Origin: Bacillus timonensis
GTDB taxonomy: Bacteria > Bacillota > Bacilli > Bacillales > Bacillaceae_L
NCBI RefSeq assembly: GCF_004799755.1
Contig: NZ_SLUB01000012.1
Location: 30,676 to 94,675, forward strand
Length of the DNA stretch: 64,000 bases
Direction: 5' to 3'
Shown here: piece after piece, positions 17,494 through 25,941 of the stretch
How positions within the stretch are numbered: the stretch's first letter is position 1
Layout of the letters: the number at the start of each line of letters is the position of its first letter
Translations under genes and position numbers: made by a program
Notes under the pieces: model-generated
What the model was told of the DNA's origin: nothing
The model's input: only the letters and a program-made list of their open reading frames with translations
Databases searched by the model: none

Positions 17494-17805
17494 CTAAAAT
17501 GATCTGCCGTGAATTCCTCCGCCGGCAAATCCTCCGCCGTGAAAACCATGTATACCTCCACCTCCATGAAATCCATGTGATCCAACAAATCCGTGTGCTC
17601 CATGATAAGCACCGACGGGGTGGCCTCCAACAGATGGAATTACTACGGATATGTTTGAAAGTGGTGATATTTGTTGGAATGAAGGGGGATATAAATAACC
17701 TGAACCATAAGGAGGAAATCCTCCATTTAAAAAATACGTGAAACCATAATACCATGGCAAAAATGGTTGTCGTACGTTCCTTATTTGTCTGAAATCGTTC
17801 ATCAT
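17494..17805 (-). CDS. Gly/His-rich low-complexity protein, probable spore-surface component
   Basis: A 103-residue protein. The first 60 residues are Pro/Tyr/Phe-rich, and the C-terminal 45 consist of repeated Gly/His units (GAYHGAHGF, GSHGFHGGGG, IHGFHGGGF, AGGGIHG). Such composition is typical of coat or crust proteins rather than enzymes. AAGGAGGAATTAGA precedes ATG 17805. It sits upstream, on the same strand, of the CotD-like and YjcZ-like genes. No specific family recognised. Confidence 0.65.
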   Translation of the reverse strand: MMNDFRQIRNVRQPFLPWYYGFTYFLNGGFPPYGSGYLYPPSFQQISPLSNISVVIPSVGGHPVGAYHGAHGFVGSHGFHGGGGIHGFHGGGFAGGGIHGRSF

Positions 17806-18133
17806 TCTAATTCCTCCTTGAGCAGTCTATTGTATTATATTTAGGGTTTTCATGAGGGTGATGAAATACTTATATGGATGCTACTTCAAAAGACTAAAGG
17901 TGCTTGAGAAAGAAGTAAAGGCCTATTGGCACAAATGATTTTAATAGCAAAAGTAAAAAACTGACTCGATATGTTGGGCAGACCAGTAAAATGGTCGTCT
18001 ATTCTCGTGGAAAAACATCAATAGAAATTTGAAACAACATGTTAGTATAACGTATATGGTTAGTAAAAATGTGATAAATGGGACAAAGGCTGTTATATTT
18101 AGTAATAAATAGTTTAAAAAAGGAGTGCATACA
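17806..18133. other. Intergenic region with possible ECF-sigma promoter
   Basis: Divergent gap of 328 bp with no gene. TGAAAC (18030-18035) and CGTATA (18051-18056), 15 bases apart, resemble a sigma-W/ECF promoter with one-base-short spacing, pointing toward the repair gene. A small hairpin (AGACCA with TGGTCGTCT) lies near 17975-18002. Nothing else is apparent. Confidence 0.35.
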
Positions 18134-18841
18134 ATGGATTTTGAAACAGTAATGAAGGAGCTTGAAGCTCTCGGCAAAGAACGAACTAAAAAAATCTACA
18201 TATCGAATGGTGCAAAAGAGCCTGTTTTTGGTGTAGCAACGGGAGCTATGAAACCAATTGCCAAAAAAATAAAAATAAATCAGCCTTTAGCTGAGGAGCT
18301 TTATGCTACAGGGAACTATGATGCGATGTATTTTGCGGGAATCATTGCGGACCCGAAGGCTATGACGGAGGCGGATTATGACCGTTGGATGAATGGGGCG
18401 TATTTTTATATGCTTTCTGATTATGTAGTCGCCGTTACTTTGTCAGAGTCCGATATTGCACAAGAAGTTGCCGATAAATGGATTGCAAGTGGTGAGGAAC
18501 TGAGAATGTCAGCGGGATGGAGCTGTTATTGCTGGCTATTAGGAAATCGCAAAGACCATGAATTCTCCGAAAGCAAGCTTTCCGATATGCTTGATATGGT
18601 TAAGAATACGATCCATGATGCACCGGAACGGACGAAGTCTGCTATGAATAATTTTTTATATACCGTAGGAATTTCCTATGTCCCACTACATGAAAAAGCG
18701 GCAGAAACGGCACAGGAAGTAGGTATTGTAGAAGTCAAAAGGGAGAAGAAAAAAAGCAGCTTCCTAAATGCGTATGAAAATATTCAAAAAGAACTGGATA
18801 AAGGAAGACTTGGTTTCAAACGAAAATATGTAAGGTGTTAA
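18134..18841 (+). CDS. DNA alkylation repair protein (AlkD-like HEAT-repeat glycosylase family)
   Basis: A 235-residue all-helical protein of the DNA_alkylation (PF08713) family, related to AlkC/AlkD glycosylases that remove alkylated purines. Typical stretches are NYDAMYFAGIIADPKAMTE, WMNGAYFYMLSDYVVAVTL and EELRMSAGWSCYCWLLG. ATG 18134 lies behind AAGGAGTG; the GTG inside that site is not used. A hairpin terminator follows. A catalytic role is inferred from family only. Confidence 0.83.
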   Translation: MDFETVMKELEALGKERTKKIYISNGAKEPVFGVATGAMKPIAKKIKINQPLAEELYATGNYDAMYFAGIIADPKAMTEADYDRWMNGAYFYMLSDYVVAVTLSESDIAQEVADKWIASGEELRMSAGWSCYCWLLGNRKDHEFSESKLSDMLDMVKNTIHDAPERTKSAMNNFLYTVGISYVPLHEKAAETAQEVGIVEVKREKKKSSFLNAYENIQKELDKGRLGFKRKYVRC

Positions 18842-18848
18842 AAAGATC

Positions 18849-18882
18849 GGGGTGTTGATCTAAGTAGGATTGACACCCTTAT
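18849..18882 (+). terminator. Terminator after the alkylation-repair gene
   Basis: GGGTGTTGATC-type arm (18850-18860) pairs with the GATTGACACCC arm (18868-18878), followed by TTATCTAATT. Confidence 0.65.
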
Positions 18883-18906
18883 CTAATTGTTTCCAAAACT
18901 TTAATC

Positions 18907-18935
18907 TTGGAATTTGATTTAGATGTGTGTATAAT
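18907..18935 (+). promoter_or_regulatory. Sigma-A promoter of the guanidine riboswitch transcript
   Basis: TTGGAA (18907-18912), 17-bp spacer and perfect TATAAT (18930-18935), about 25 bases before the aptamer. Confidence 0.75.
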
Positions 18936-18959
18936 GAAAAGCAATTGCATAAATGAAAT

Positions 18960-19084
18960 GTTTTCTAGGGTTCCGCAACCGTATTGTTGGTCTGGTCCGA
19001 GAGAAAACTCACAGCTTTGCTGTGTCACGGAGGGATAAAAGCCTGGGAGAATACTAGTAAAACAGTTTCTCTTGGGCTTTTTTG
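18960..19084 (+). ncRNA. Guanidine-I riboswitch (ykkC leader) with terminator expression platform
   Basis: The aptamer (about 18960-19050) has the conserved ykkC blocks in order: CTAGGGTTCCG, GGTCTGGTCCGAGAG, ACGGAGGGATAAAAGCC and GGGAGA. A terminator (19039-19084) pairs AAGCCTGGGAGAA with TTTCTCTTGGGCTT and ends in Ts; it uses the 3' edge of the aptamer. Guanidine binding should therefore prevent termination and switch on the exporter genes that start 35 bp further down. Confidence 0.95.
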
Positions 19085-19118
19085 TTTTGAGAGTAAAAAA
19101 ATTGGAGGTGTCCTATAG

Positions 19119-19460
19119 ATGAATACAAATTGGATTAAAGTCTTTATTGCAGCCGTATTGGAAGTGTTTTGGGTGATTGGATTGACTCATTCCTATGATT
19201 TCTGGACATGGACTGGGACTGTTATCGCCATTATCATTAGTAACTATTTAATGATTACAGCCGCACAAGTACTTCCGGCTGGGACGGTTTATGCCATTTT
19301 TGTGGGTTTAGGAACAGGAGGCACCGTCATTGCAGACATTTTGTTCTTTGGAGAATCATTTAAATGGACAAAAATTCTATTAATCTTACTTTTATTAGTT
19401 GGTGTAATTGGTTTAAAACTAGTCACCGATGAAAAGGTCGAGAAAGGGGCTGAATCTTGA
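19119..19460 (+). CDS. ykkC: Guanidinium exporter subunit YkkC/GdnC (SMR family)
   Basis: Four-helix small multidrug resistance protein, 113 residues, with the essential membrane glutamate at Glu15 (AAVLEVFWVIGL). The sequence follows B. subtilis YkkC closely (LPAGTVYAIFVGLGTGGTV, LLLVGVIGLKLVT). It pairs with YkkD as a heteromeric exporter of guanidinium. Controlled by the guanidine-I riboswitch directly upstream. The stop overlaps the ykkD start. Confidence 0.94.
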   Translation: MNTNWIKVFIAAVLEVFWVIGLTHSYDFWTWTGTVIAIIISNYLMITAAQVLPAGTVYAIFVGLGTGGTVIADILFFGESFKWTKILLILLLLVGVIGLKLVTDEKVEKGAES

Positions 19461-19774
19461 TGGCTTGGTTTACGTTAATTTTGGCAGGCTTATTGGAGAC
19501 ATTTGGTGTTGCCATGATCAATCAGTTATCAGTAAAGCGAAATTGGCAAACAGTCGTTTTACTCATAGTGGGATTTGGTTTTAGCCTTGCCTTGCTTAGT
19601 TATTCTCTGCGATATATTCCAATGGGGACTGGTTACGCGATTTGGACAGGAATTGGTGTTGTTGGAAGTGCCATCATCGGGATGCTCTTTTATGGAGAAT
19701 CAAAGGATTGGAAAAGGCTGGTCTTCATTGCCATGGTTTTAGGGGCAGCTGTCGGATTGAAACTTGTCTCATAA
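19460..19774 (+). CDS. ykkD: Guanidinium exporter subunit YkkD/GdnD (SMR family)
   Basis: Second SMR subunit, 104 residues, four membrane helices, with the conserved Glu13 in GLLETFGVAMIN and the PMGTGYAIWTGIGVVGSAIIG segment of YkkD. ATG 19460 overlaps the ykkC stop codon (TGATG), ensuring coupled synthesis of both subunits. A strong terminator closes the operon. Confidence 0.94.
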   Translation: MAWFTLILAGLLETFGVAMINQLSVKRNWQTVVLLIVGFGFSLALLSYSLRYIPMGTGYAIWTGIGVVGSAIIGMLFYGESKDWKRLVFIAMVLGAAVGLKLVS

Positions 19775-19790
19775 TAATAGGGTAAGAGAT

Positions 19791-19840
19791 AGAAGAACAA
19801 GAAGTGACTCGTAGAAGTTAACTTGTTCTTCTTTTTTTAT
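19791..19840 (+). terminator. Terminator of the ykkCD operon
   Basis: AGAAGAACAAG (19791-19801) pairs with CTTGTTCTTCT (19822-19832), followed by seven Ts. Confidence 0.88.
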
Positions 19841-19985
19841 TTTGATTATACAAGAAAAAGGTCCCTTCTTCCTTTCTTATTGTTTGATACATCATGAATG
19901 TGTAAATGATAGCATTTTACTTTTTAAAATTATTTGAAATAATAAAAAGAGAAGGTTTTTAAGTGTGAATAAGGAGGAAAATAGA

Positions 19986-20528
19986 ATGATTGAACTTCAA
20001 TACTTTGAACGCTCGGATTTTAGACAACTGATTGATTGGATTGAAACACCTCAGTTCCTGCTCCAATGGGGAGGCCCTGCATTCGAGTATCCATTAACGG
20101 AAAGCCAATTAGAAAAATATATGGAGAATGCGAATAGCAATAAATCAGAAGCAATGATTTATAAGGTATTACATAAAGAAACTGGAACTATTATTGGACA
20201 TATTTCTTTGGGGAAAATTGACAGGAGGAACAAATCGGCAAGAATAGGAAAAGTATTAATTGGTGATAAAAGTGTAAGAGGCAAAGGAATTGGCCAACAA
20301 ATGATTAAGGAAGTCCTAAAAATTGCATTTGAGGATTTTCACTTACATAGAGTCAGTTTGGCAGTCTTTGACTTTAATCATTCTGCTATTGCTTGTTATG
20401 AAAAAGCAGGATTTATCAAAGAGGGCTTACTTAGGGATATAGGAAAAAATGGTGAAGAATACTGGAGTGTATGGGAAATGAGTATTTTAGAGGATGAATG
20501 GGTGCAACGAAAAACCAAAGGTTATTGA
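19986..20528 (+). CDS. GNAT-family N-acetyltransferase (RimJ/RimL type)
   Basis: A 180-residue acetyltransferase of the Acetyltransf_3 type: IELQYFERSDFRQLIDWI start, acetyl-CoA loop VRGKGIGQQMIKEVL near residue 98, and FDFNHSAIACYEKAGF near the C-terminus. ATG 19986 is taken because AAGGAGG precedes it; the GTG at 19965 is upstream of that site. Target unknown. Confidence 0.87.
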   Translation: MIELQYFERSDFRQLIDWIETPQFLLQWGGPAFEYPLTESQLEKYMENANSNKSEAMIYKVLHKETGTIIGHISLGKIDRRNKSARIGKVLIGDKSVRGKGIGQQMIKEVLKIAFEDFHLHRVSLAVFDFNHSAIACYEKAGFIKEGLLRDIGKNGEEYWSVWEMSILEDEWVQRKTKGY

Positions 20529-20691
20529 TCAATAGAATTGTATTTAAATAGAATCAGGATTTTAGTGAGGAAAAAAGACATTGGAATAATGTTCTAGAAA
20601 CTTTGTTGTAAAGATGCCGCAGAAAATATAACTACAAGTTATAAGATTCCTTCTTTCATGAATATACCTTTATATAGACTGTGAATGGAAA

Positions 20692-21162
20692 ATGGTTATG
20701 GCTTTAATTGCAATTTATACGGTTGGCAGGTTAAATCAACCCTATGACCACCCTGTCTCTCGTGATTTTTATGAATTTGGATATAAAGTAATGCGTCAGG
20801 CATATGTATCAGGATATCTTATAGAAGATTTTTCATCAGAGGCAGTGCCTAACCCGAAAGAAGAAAAAGGGATTGGGTACCCTGTCGTGACATTAACTGT
20901 CTGGGAAAGCCTTCATTCTTTGTATCGTTTTACTTATTCAGGTAAGCATAGTCAAGCGTTACGAAATAGGAGCAGATGGATGGAACCTGATCATGAGAAG
21001 CACCTTTCATATGTCGTGTGGTGGACAGAGAAGGTGAAGGATGTCTCATGGGAAGAGGCATTTAAGAGATACGACTATTATATTCAACATGGTCCTTCGC
21101 CCTTTGCGTTTGACTTTAAGCATGCTTTTGATGAAAAAGGGGATACATGTGTCCTTACGTAG
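20692..21162 (+). CDS. DUF3291 family protein
   Basis: A 156-residue protein matching DUF3291: N-terminal VGRLNQPYDHPVSRDFYEF, VTLTVWESLHSLYRFTYSGKHSQALRNR, YVVWWTEKVKDVSWEEAFKRYDY and the GPSPFAFDF end. The family resembles antibiotic-biosynthesis monooxygenase-like ferredoxin folds; function unknown. The start is 20692 or 20698, neither with a strong ribosome site. Confidence 0.83.
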   Translation: MVMALIAIYTVGRLNQPYDHPVSRDFYEFGYKVMRQAYVSGYLIEDFSSEAVPNPKEEKGIGYPVVTLTVWESLHSLYRFTYSGKHSQALRNRSRWMEPDHEKHLSYVVWWTEKVKDVSWEEAFKRYDYYIQHGPSPFAFDFKHAFDEKGDTCVLT

Positions 21163-21191
21163 GATAAAACAATAATTACTTGGAGCGATGA

Positions 21192-22073
21192 ATGGTGAAA
21201 ATTAATTATTCTATTGTGGATGTGTTTTCAGAAGGAAAATATACAGGAAATCCACTCGCCGTTTTTAAAAACGCAGGAACTCTTTCTGAACGGGAAATGC
21301 AGCAAATAGCCAAAGAAATTAATTACTCCGAAACTACTTTTATCTTGTCTAATTTGAAAAATAATAATGGTTTTGATGTTCGTATATTTACACCAAATGA
21401 AGAGGTTCCGTTTGCTGGTCACCCTACATTAGGAACAGCTTTTATCCTTCAAAATGAAGTGCTAGAGGAACCGTTGGAAAAACTTCATCTGAATTTTAAA
21501 GCGGGACAGATACCAGTTTCATTTGATAATCGGGAAGAAGTCCTATGGATGAAACAAAACGAACCTTCCTTTGGACAAATTTTAGATAAAAATATAATTT
21601 CGGATGTTTTAAACATAGATGGTGAATACATTGACGATCGGTTCCCTATCCAAGAGGTTTCAACTGGACTTCCAGTCATTGTTGTCCCTTTGAAATCATT
21701 GGAGGCGGTTAAGAAAGTAAATATGAATAGAGAAAAATATTTTACGTTAATTGAACAAACGGATGCAAAAGCTATTTTGGTTTTTTCTCCGGAAACATAC
21801 CGTACGGAAAATGATTTAAATGTTCGAGACTTCGCAGATTACTATGGAATTCCCGAAGATCCAGCTACGGGGAGTTCGAATGGGTGTTTAGCCGCGTACT
21901 TAGTTAAATACCGATATTTCAATAAAAGCGAAATTAACGTTCGAGTGGAACAGGGGTATGAAATAAAAAGACCTTCTTTATTATTTTTAAAAGCAGATGA
22001 AGACAACGGGAAAATGAATGTTCATGTAGGCGGTAAAGTAGTGAAAATGGCTCAAGGTGAATGGTTTCTATAA
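21192..22073 (+). CDS. PhzF-family isomerase/epimerase-like protein
   Basis: A 293-residue protein of the PhzF (phenazine biosynthesis-like, diaminopimelate-epimerase fold) family. It shows the N-terminal VDVFSEGKYTGNPLAVF with the family's conserved Asn-Pro-Leu, FAGHPTLGTAF in the first lobe and EDPATGSSNGCLAAYLV in the second. No phenazine genes are nearby, so its substrate is open. ATG 21192 with GTG 21195 as an alternative. Confidence 0.87.
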   Translation: MVKINYSIVDVFSEGKYTGNPLAVFKNAGTLSEREMQQIAKEINYSETTFILSNLKNNNGFDVRIFTPNEEVPFAGHPTLGTAFILQNEVLEEPLEKLHLNFKAGQIPVSFDNREEVLWMKQNEPSFGQILDKNIISDVLNIDGEYIDDRFPIQEVSTGLPVIVVPLKSLEAVKKVNMNREKYFTLIEQTDAKAILVFSPETYRTENDLNVRDFADYYGIPEDPATGSSNGCLAAYLVKYRYFNKSEINVRVEQGYEIKRPSLLFLKADEDNGKMNVHVGGKVVKMAQGEWFL

Positions 22074-22106
22074 TACATAAAAGTAGTAATTCATTTAGAG
22101 GAGGAA

Positions 22107-22241
22107 TGGAATGTAGGTGGAATACAATCTCAACAAATGGCGATAGATCATATTACGAATTATGCTAGGAACCATAGTCTGGAAGCTAAAGAACGGATAA
22201 ACCACATGCTAAACATGACGAATATCCCAAGCGATGTTTAA
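22107..22241 (+). pseudogene. Short orphan coding fragment downstream of PhzF
   Basis: A frame of 44 codons (WNVGGIQSQQMAIDHITNYA, then EAKERINHMLNM) looks protein-like but has no start codon. The AGAGGAGG site just upstream leads into other frames that stop early. It may be a small gene broken by a frameshift or a relic. Family not recognised; confidence is low. Confidence 0.3.
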
Positions 22242-22328
22242 TAATGCGGTTAGTAGAGATTTTACCCTGAAATTTACAAATTTAGTGTAAAGTAATGATA
22301 AAGTAATTGATTAAGAGGTGGGAAAACG

Positions 22329-22775
22329 ATGGAAATATTTCAAGCAACAATAGAAGATTTAGATGGTGTAGCAAACTTATTTAATTCGTATCGAATGTTT
22401 TATCAACAAGAATCCGATGTGGAAGGCGCCATGACTTACATAAAAGCGCGAATGGAAACCAATGAATCTGTTATCTTTGTGGCTAAAGATAAAGAAAACT
22501 ATGTTGGCTTCACTCAACTGTATCCTACATTTTCGTCTATATCGATGAAAAAGGTTTGGATCTTAAATGATTTGTATGTTGATTCAAAGGCGAGAAAACA
22601 AGGTGTTGGAGAAAGGCTTTTACAGAAAGCAAAAGAATACGCACTTGAAACAGGTGCTAAAAGCCTTAGTCTCAGTACAGCACCAGATAACCATACTGCG
22701 CAACGATTATATGAAAAGAATGGATATAAGAGGGATTCTCAATTTTATCATTATGAATTAGAGTTAGCTGAATAA
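22329..22775 (+). CDS. GNAT-family N-acetyltransferase
   Basis: A 148-residue acetyltransferase: EIFQATIEDLDGVANLFNSY start, VDSKARKQGVGERLLQKAKE carrying the acetyl-CoA binding loop, and APDNHTAQRLYEKNGY at the end. AAGAGGTGGG site. Closed by a terminator; monocistronic. Confidence 0.88.
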   Translation: MEIFQATIEDLDGVANLFNSYRMFYQQESDVEGAMTYIKARMETNESVIFVAKDKENYVGFTQLYPTFSSISMKKVWILNDLYVDSKARKQGVGERLLQKAKEYALETGAKSLSLSTAPDNHTAQRLYEKNGYKRDSQFYHYELELAE

Positions 22776-22788
22776 CTTTTTACTTAGA

Positions 22789-22819
22789 AGCGTTGATCCA
22801 AAAGGATGATCGCTTTTTT
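22789..22819 (+). terminator. Terminator after the GNAT gene
   Basis: AGCGTTGATCC-type arm pairs with GGATGATCGCT, followed by six Ts. Confidence 0.75.
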
Positions 22820-22912
22820 GCAGTGGAGATATTTTTGAATGAATGAACAGGACAGGAAAAATTCTGTCATGAGTTGAATATATATGAAATATTTAAGTTA
22901 GGAGGACGATAA

Positions 22913-23416
22913 ATGTTTCAAACACTAAACGGTTTTTTTACATTATGGAAATTTGAATCAGATGCTACGCAAAAAATTCTTAATCAACTTACAGATGAAT
23001 CCTTATCCCAAGAAGTAACACCTCAAAATTGGACTCTAGGCCGAATCGCGTGGCATACTGTAACGGCAATTGGTGTTATCGCTTCTCAAACAGATCTCTC
23101 CTTTGACTCGCCTACACAAGATTATCCTGTCCCAACCTCAGCAAAGTACATATTAGAAAGCTATAAAAAAGCAAGTGTCGCTTTGTGTGAAGCTTTACAA
23201 AACCAATGGACTGACGAAAAACTTAAGGAAGTACAAGATGTTTTCGGACAGAACTTTTCCAATTCCGAACTGCTATTTTTTATGATTCAACATCAGATTC
23301 ACCATCGTGGTCAAATGACCATTCTTATGCGTCAAGCGGGTTTACCTGTCCCAGGCATATATGGACCAGCAAAAGAGGAATGGGCTGTGATTGGAAGGGA
23401 AGCACCTAAGATGTGA
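22913..23416 (+). CDS. DinB-family protein (putative metal-dependent thiol S-transferase fold)
   Basis: A 167-residue four-helix-bundle protein of the DinB/YfiT family. The three metal-binding histidines expected for the family are His48 (GRIAWHTV) and His127/His131 within QHQIHHRGQM. Many DinB proteins are bacillithiol-dependent transferases, a role inferred only from family. TAGGAGG site. Convergent with the serine hydrolase gene, sharing a bidirectional terminator. Confidence 0.87.
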   Translation: MFQTLNGFFTLWKFESDATQKILNQLTDESLSQEVTPQNWTLGRIAWHTVTAIGVIASQTDLSFDSPTQDYPVPTSAKYILESYKKASVALCEALQNQWTDEKLKEVQDVFGQNFSNSELLFFMIQHQIHHRGQMTILMRQAGLPVPGIYGPAKEEWAVIGREAPKM

Positions 23417-23430
23417 ATGAATCAAACCAT

Positions 23431-23483
23431 ATAGGTGTAAAAAAAGGCCGGAAGCTCAAAAAGAGTTTCCGCTACACCTATTT
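23431..23483. terminator. Bidirectional terminator between DinB and serine-hydrolase genes
   Basis: Nested hairpin: outer ATAGGTGTA (23431-23439) with TACACCTAT (23473-23481); inner CGGAAGCTC with GAGTTTCCG. An A-run on the 5' side gives Ts on the minus strand. Confidence 0.75.
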
Positions 23484-24924
23484 AAGCATTTTTCATTTTT
23501 CTTCTAGTGACAAGGAGAAGGGCGCCGTTTACAAACAATAACACGGTTAAGAATACTGTGAGGAGAGCAATATCAGCTGCAAATAATGTGATTGAATGCC
23601 AAGGTGATGATGAAAAAAAGATGAGCAATGGAATTAATATAATAGCTAGTAAAACCATTATTATTCCTAAAGCTATATTCATACGACGATATTCAATTTC
23701 TTTAATAGATTTATAGTTTAATAGGATTCGAATAAAGTTTCCTGCAAGAATCAATAGTAAAAGAGTAATAGCAATTTGAACAGTTGGTTTATAGGCATCC
23801 ACATCCATTGGTTCTTCGCCATTCATAATGGATATAATCCCATTCCTGAAATGGATAAGGGCGGCTTCTTCTAAAATATGTTCCTTATTTGTTAAAATGA
23901 CAGCTCCCCACTTGCTTTCAGGATAGAAAAAAAGGTCTGTCCGAGAGTCAGGGGTGGATCCGGAATGCCAGATCATTTCGTTGTCAGAATCTGGGTCTGT
24001 TATTCTCCAACCAAAGCCATAATACCGTGATTCTCCTGTTTTCACATGTGGTGAAAAGGCCAGATTTAAAAGCTCTTCGTTCACAAGTTTTTTCGTATTC
24101 CCGTCAATTAGGGCCTTCAAATAATGAACCATGTCATTTGAACTTGCTGCTATGTATCCGTACGGGGCACCGCCATTGTCATATGGGACTTTACTTTTAA
24201 CAGGGAATCCGAACCAGGATTGGTAGCCTGATTGATACCCTCGGTCAGTTGCTCTTTCCATGTCGGCGGCAGCATGATTCATTCCTAATGGTTTAAAAAC
24301 ACGTTTATCCATAAAGTCTGCATAAGATCGCCCAGACACTTCCTCAATTAATGCTGCAAGAATAGAGTAGTTTGCATTACTGTATTGGTGTTTAGTTCCA
24401 GGAGTTTCTGTCAATTTTGTATCTGAGAGTAATTGTATATTCGTTTGAATTGCATCGGGCTCATTAGACCCTAAATCTGAGATGGTCATCCCTTTATATG
24501 TACTAAACCCACTAGTTTGTGTAAGAAGTTGTTTAATGGTTATCTTTGATGCAGCCTTTTTATCTTTTAGCGTAAAAGAGGGGAGGTGTTTTTTGATTGG
24601 ATCCTCTAGTCCTATCATTCCTTCTTCTGCAAGTTTAAGAACTGCAAGTGCTGTGAAGGACTTGCTAATGGAACCTAATAAAAATGGAGTGTCAGGTGTT
24701 ACTTCTAATTCATTCCCTCCTGTTTTTCCAAATGATTCAGAGTATATGACCTTATCATTTTCAACAATTGAAACCGCAGCACCTGGGATGCGTTGCTCTT
24801 CGATGTATCTCTCAATATACAAATGTAACTTTGACTCTATCGTATCCTGGGCAGAACTTTGAGAAGAGGGCAACAAGAATATGATTATTATCGTAAAAAT
24901 GAGGTAATGTGATATTCTTTTCAC
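23482..24924 (-). CDS. Membrane-anchored serine hydrolase, beta-lactamase/PBP class C fold
   Basis: A 480-residue exported hydrolase of the beta-lactamase (PF00144) family. Signal sequence ends near SQSSAQ. Catalytic motifs are Ser85-I-S-Lys88, Tyr181-S-Asn183 and HSGS near residue 340. Three C-terminal hydrophobic segments anchor it in the membrane. GTG 24924 overlaps the stop of the upstream HAAS-domain gene (GTGA) and follows GAGGAGGTGG, so the longer upstream frame is not used. Third gene of a PadR-led operon; a cell-wall peptide or ester substrate is likely but unknown. Confidence 0.85.
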   Translation of the reverse strand: MKRISHYLIFTIIIIFLLPSSQSSAQDTIESKLHLYIERYIEEQRIPGAAVSIVENDKVIYSESFGKTGGNELEVTPDTPFLLGSISKSFTALAVLKLAEEGMIGLEDPIKKHLPSFTLKDKKAASKITIKQLLTQTSGFSTYKGMTISDLGSNEPDAIQTNIQLLSDTKLTETPGTKHQYSNANYSILAALIEEVSGRSYADFMDKRVFKPLGMNHAAADMERATDRGYQSGYQSWFGFPVKSKVPYDNGGAPYGYIAASSNDMVHYLKALIDGNTKKLVNEELLNLAFSPHVKTGESRYYGFGWRITDPDSDNEMIWHSGSTPDSRTDLFFYPESKWGAVILTNKEHILEEAALIHFRNGIISIMNGEEPMDVDAYKPTVQIAITLLLLILAGNFIRILLNYKSIKEIEYRRMNIALGIIMVLLAIILIPLLIFFSSSPWHSITLFAADIALLTVFLTVLLFVNGALLLVTRRKMKNA

Positions 24925-25409
24925 CTTGTCGACCACCTCCTCAAAATGACAGTTATAACAACCGAAAAGGCGAGGGCTGTGAATAAGCTTATTGAAACTA
25001 GTAACGTATTCCACCATGGCTGTTCAGAAATTCGATAAATGATATTGTATTCAAACGACTTTTGCTGTGAGAAAGATTGGGTTAAAAATAAGGATAAGAT
25101 TAACTGACTGAATAGATACACAACTGGAAATGAGATGGCCCCCAAAAAGAAAGGAAATGGTTTTAATTTCTGTTTTTCTGGATATTCCTTATCGATCCCG
25201 TATATTTCTAAATAATCTTTAACGAGTGTTTCAGAATCGCCAAGTTGTTCGATGCTATTTTCACCGTTTTCATGTGAGGATGAAATGTGATCCAATAACT
25301 GCTCTTTAATGCTATTCAATTGCTCCTTATTAATCTTGTATTTTTTTAATTCCAAAAGAACCTTTTCTACATAATCTTTTTCAATTTTTGTTAATGTAGT
25401 CATCTTCAT
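24921..25409 (-). CDS. HAAS/DUF1700-like membrane protein
   Basis: A 162-residue protein. The N-terminal ~80 residues are a helical HAAS-type domain (IEKDYVEKVLLELKKYKINK, EQLLDHISSSHENGE, LVKDYLEIYG), followed by two hydrophobic helices. Proteins of this type are regularly encoded directly behind a PadR regulator and are thought to sense or modulate it, which is the order here. ATG 25409 overlaps the padR 3' end; an ATG at 25403 is the alternative. Coupled by GTGA to the hydrolase gene. Confidence 0.78.
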   Translation of the reverse strand: MKMTTLTKIEKDYVEKVLLELKKYKINKEQLNSIKEQLLDHISSSHENGENSIEQLGDSETLVKDYLEIYGIDKEYPEKQKLKPFPFFLGAISFPVVYLFSQLILSLFLTQSFSQQKSFEYNIIYRISEQPWWNTLLVSISLFTALAFSVVITVILRRWSTR

Positions 25410-25740
25410 TTGTCTCCTTCATGTTATTAGCAAGTAAGGACTTTATATCATTTTGTAAATGAAGCCATTCGGCTATTTTATTTGTAAGGGCACGTTGACC
25501 ATTTTTATTGATTTCATAATACACTCTTACTTTTCCTGATTCAGTTAATTCCCTTGATGTATAAACCAATTCCTGCTCGCTAAGTTTTGTGAGGATTGGA
25601 TAAATACTGCCTACTCCTTTCAACTTTAAATTATGTTTTTCTAGTTCCTTCATAATTTCGTATCCATAGCTTTTCTGACGAGATAAAATTGATAACACAC
25701 ACATTTCTAAATGTCCTTTTATTAAACTTGTTCTGTCCAT
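25381..25740 (-). CDS. PadR-family transcriptional regulator
   Basis: A 119-residue winged-helix regulator with the PadR signature: LIKGHLEMCVLSILSRQKSY, GYEIMKELEKH, GSIYPILTKL, and YYEINKNGQRAL at the wing. It leads a three-gene operon with a HAAS membrane protein and a serine hydrolase. A perfect 9-bp inverted repeat lies 20-42 bases upstream of the start and is the likely operator, implying autoregulation. Confidence 0.9.
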   Translation of the reverse strand: MDRTSLIKGHLEMCVLSILSRQKSYGYEIMKELEKHNLKLKGVGSIYPILTKLSEQELVYTSRELTESGKVRVYYEINKNGQRALTNKIAEWLHLQNDIKSLLANNMKETNEDDYINKN

Positions 25741-25755
25741 ATTTACACTTTAATT

Positions 25756-25786
25756 CAACTATATACTTCAATCAAGTATATAATTG
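25756..25786 (-). promoter_or_regulatory. Palindromic operator upstream of padR
   Basis: TATATACTT (25760-25768), five-base spacer, AAGTATATA (25774-25782): a perfect inverted repeat that continues outward with one mismatch to CAA/TTG. Its location just upstream of padR fits an autorepressor site. Confidence 0.68.
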
Positions 25787-25941
25787 TAAAAAATATAAAG
25801 ATGGATAAAATCATCGTAAGATTAACAAAAATAATCCTTTGGTTGCGCTGTATCTAGCAGGAATTTGAACTTATTTGTGGAATATAATAATTAAAACAGG
25901 ATTCCTTGTTCAAAGAATAGAAAACGTGAGAAGGTGAAGAA

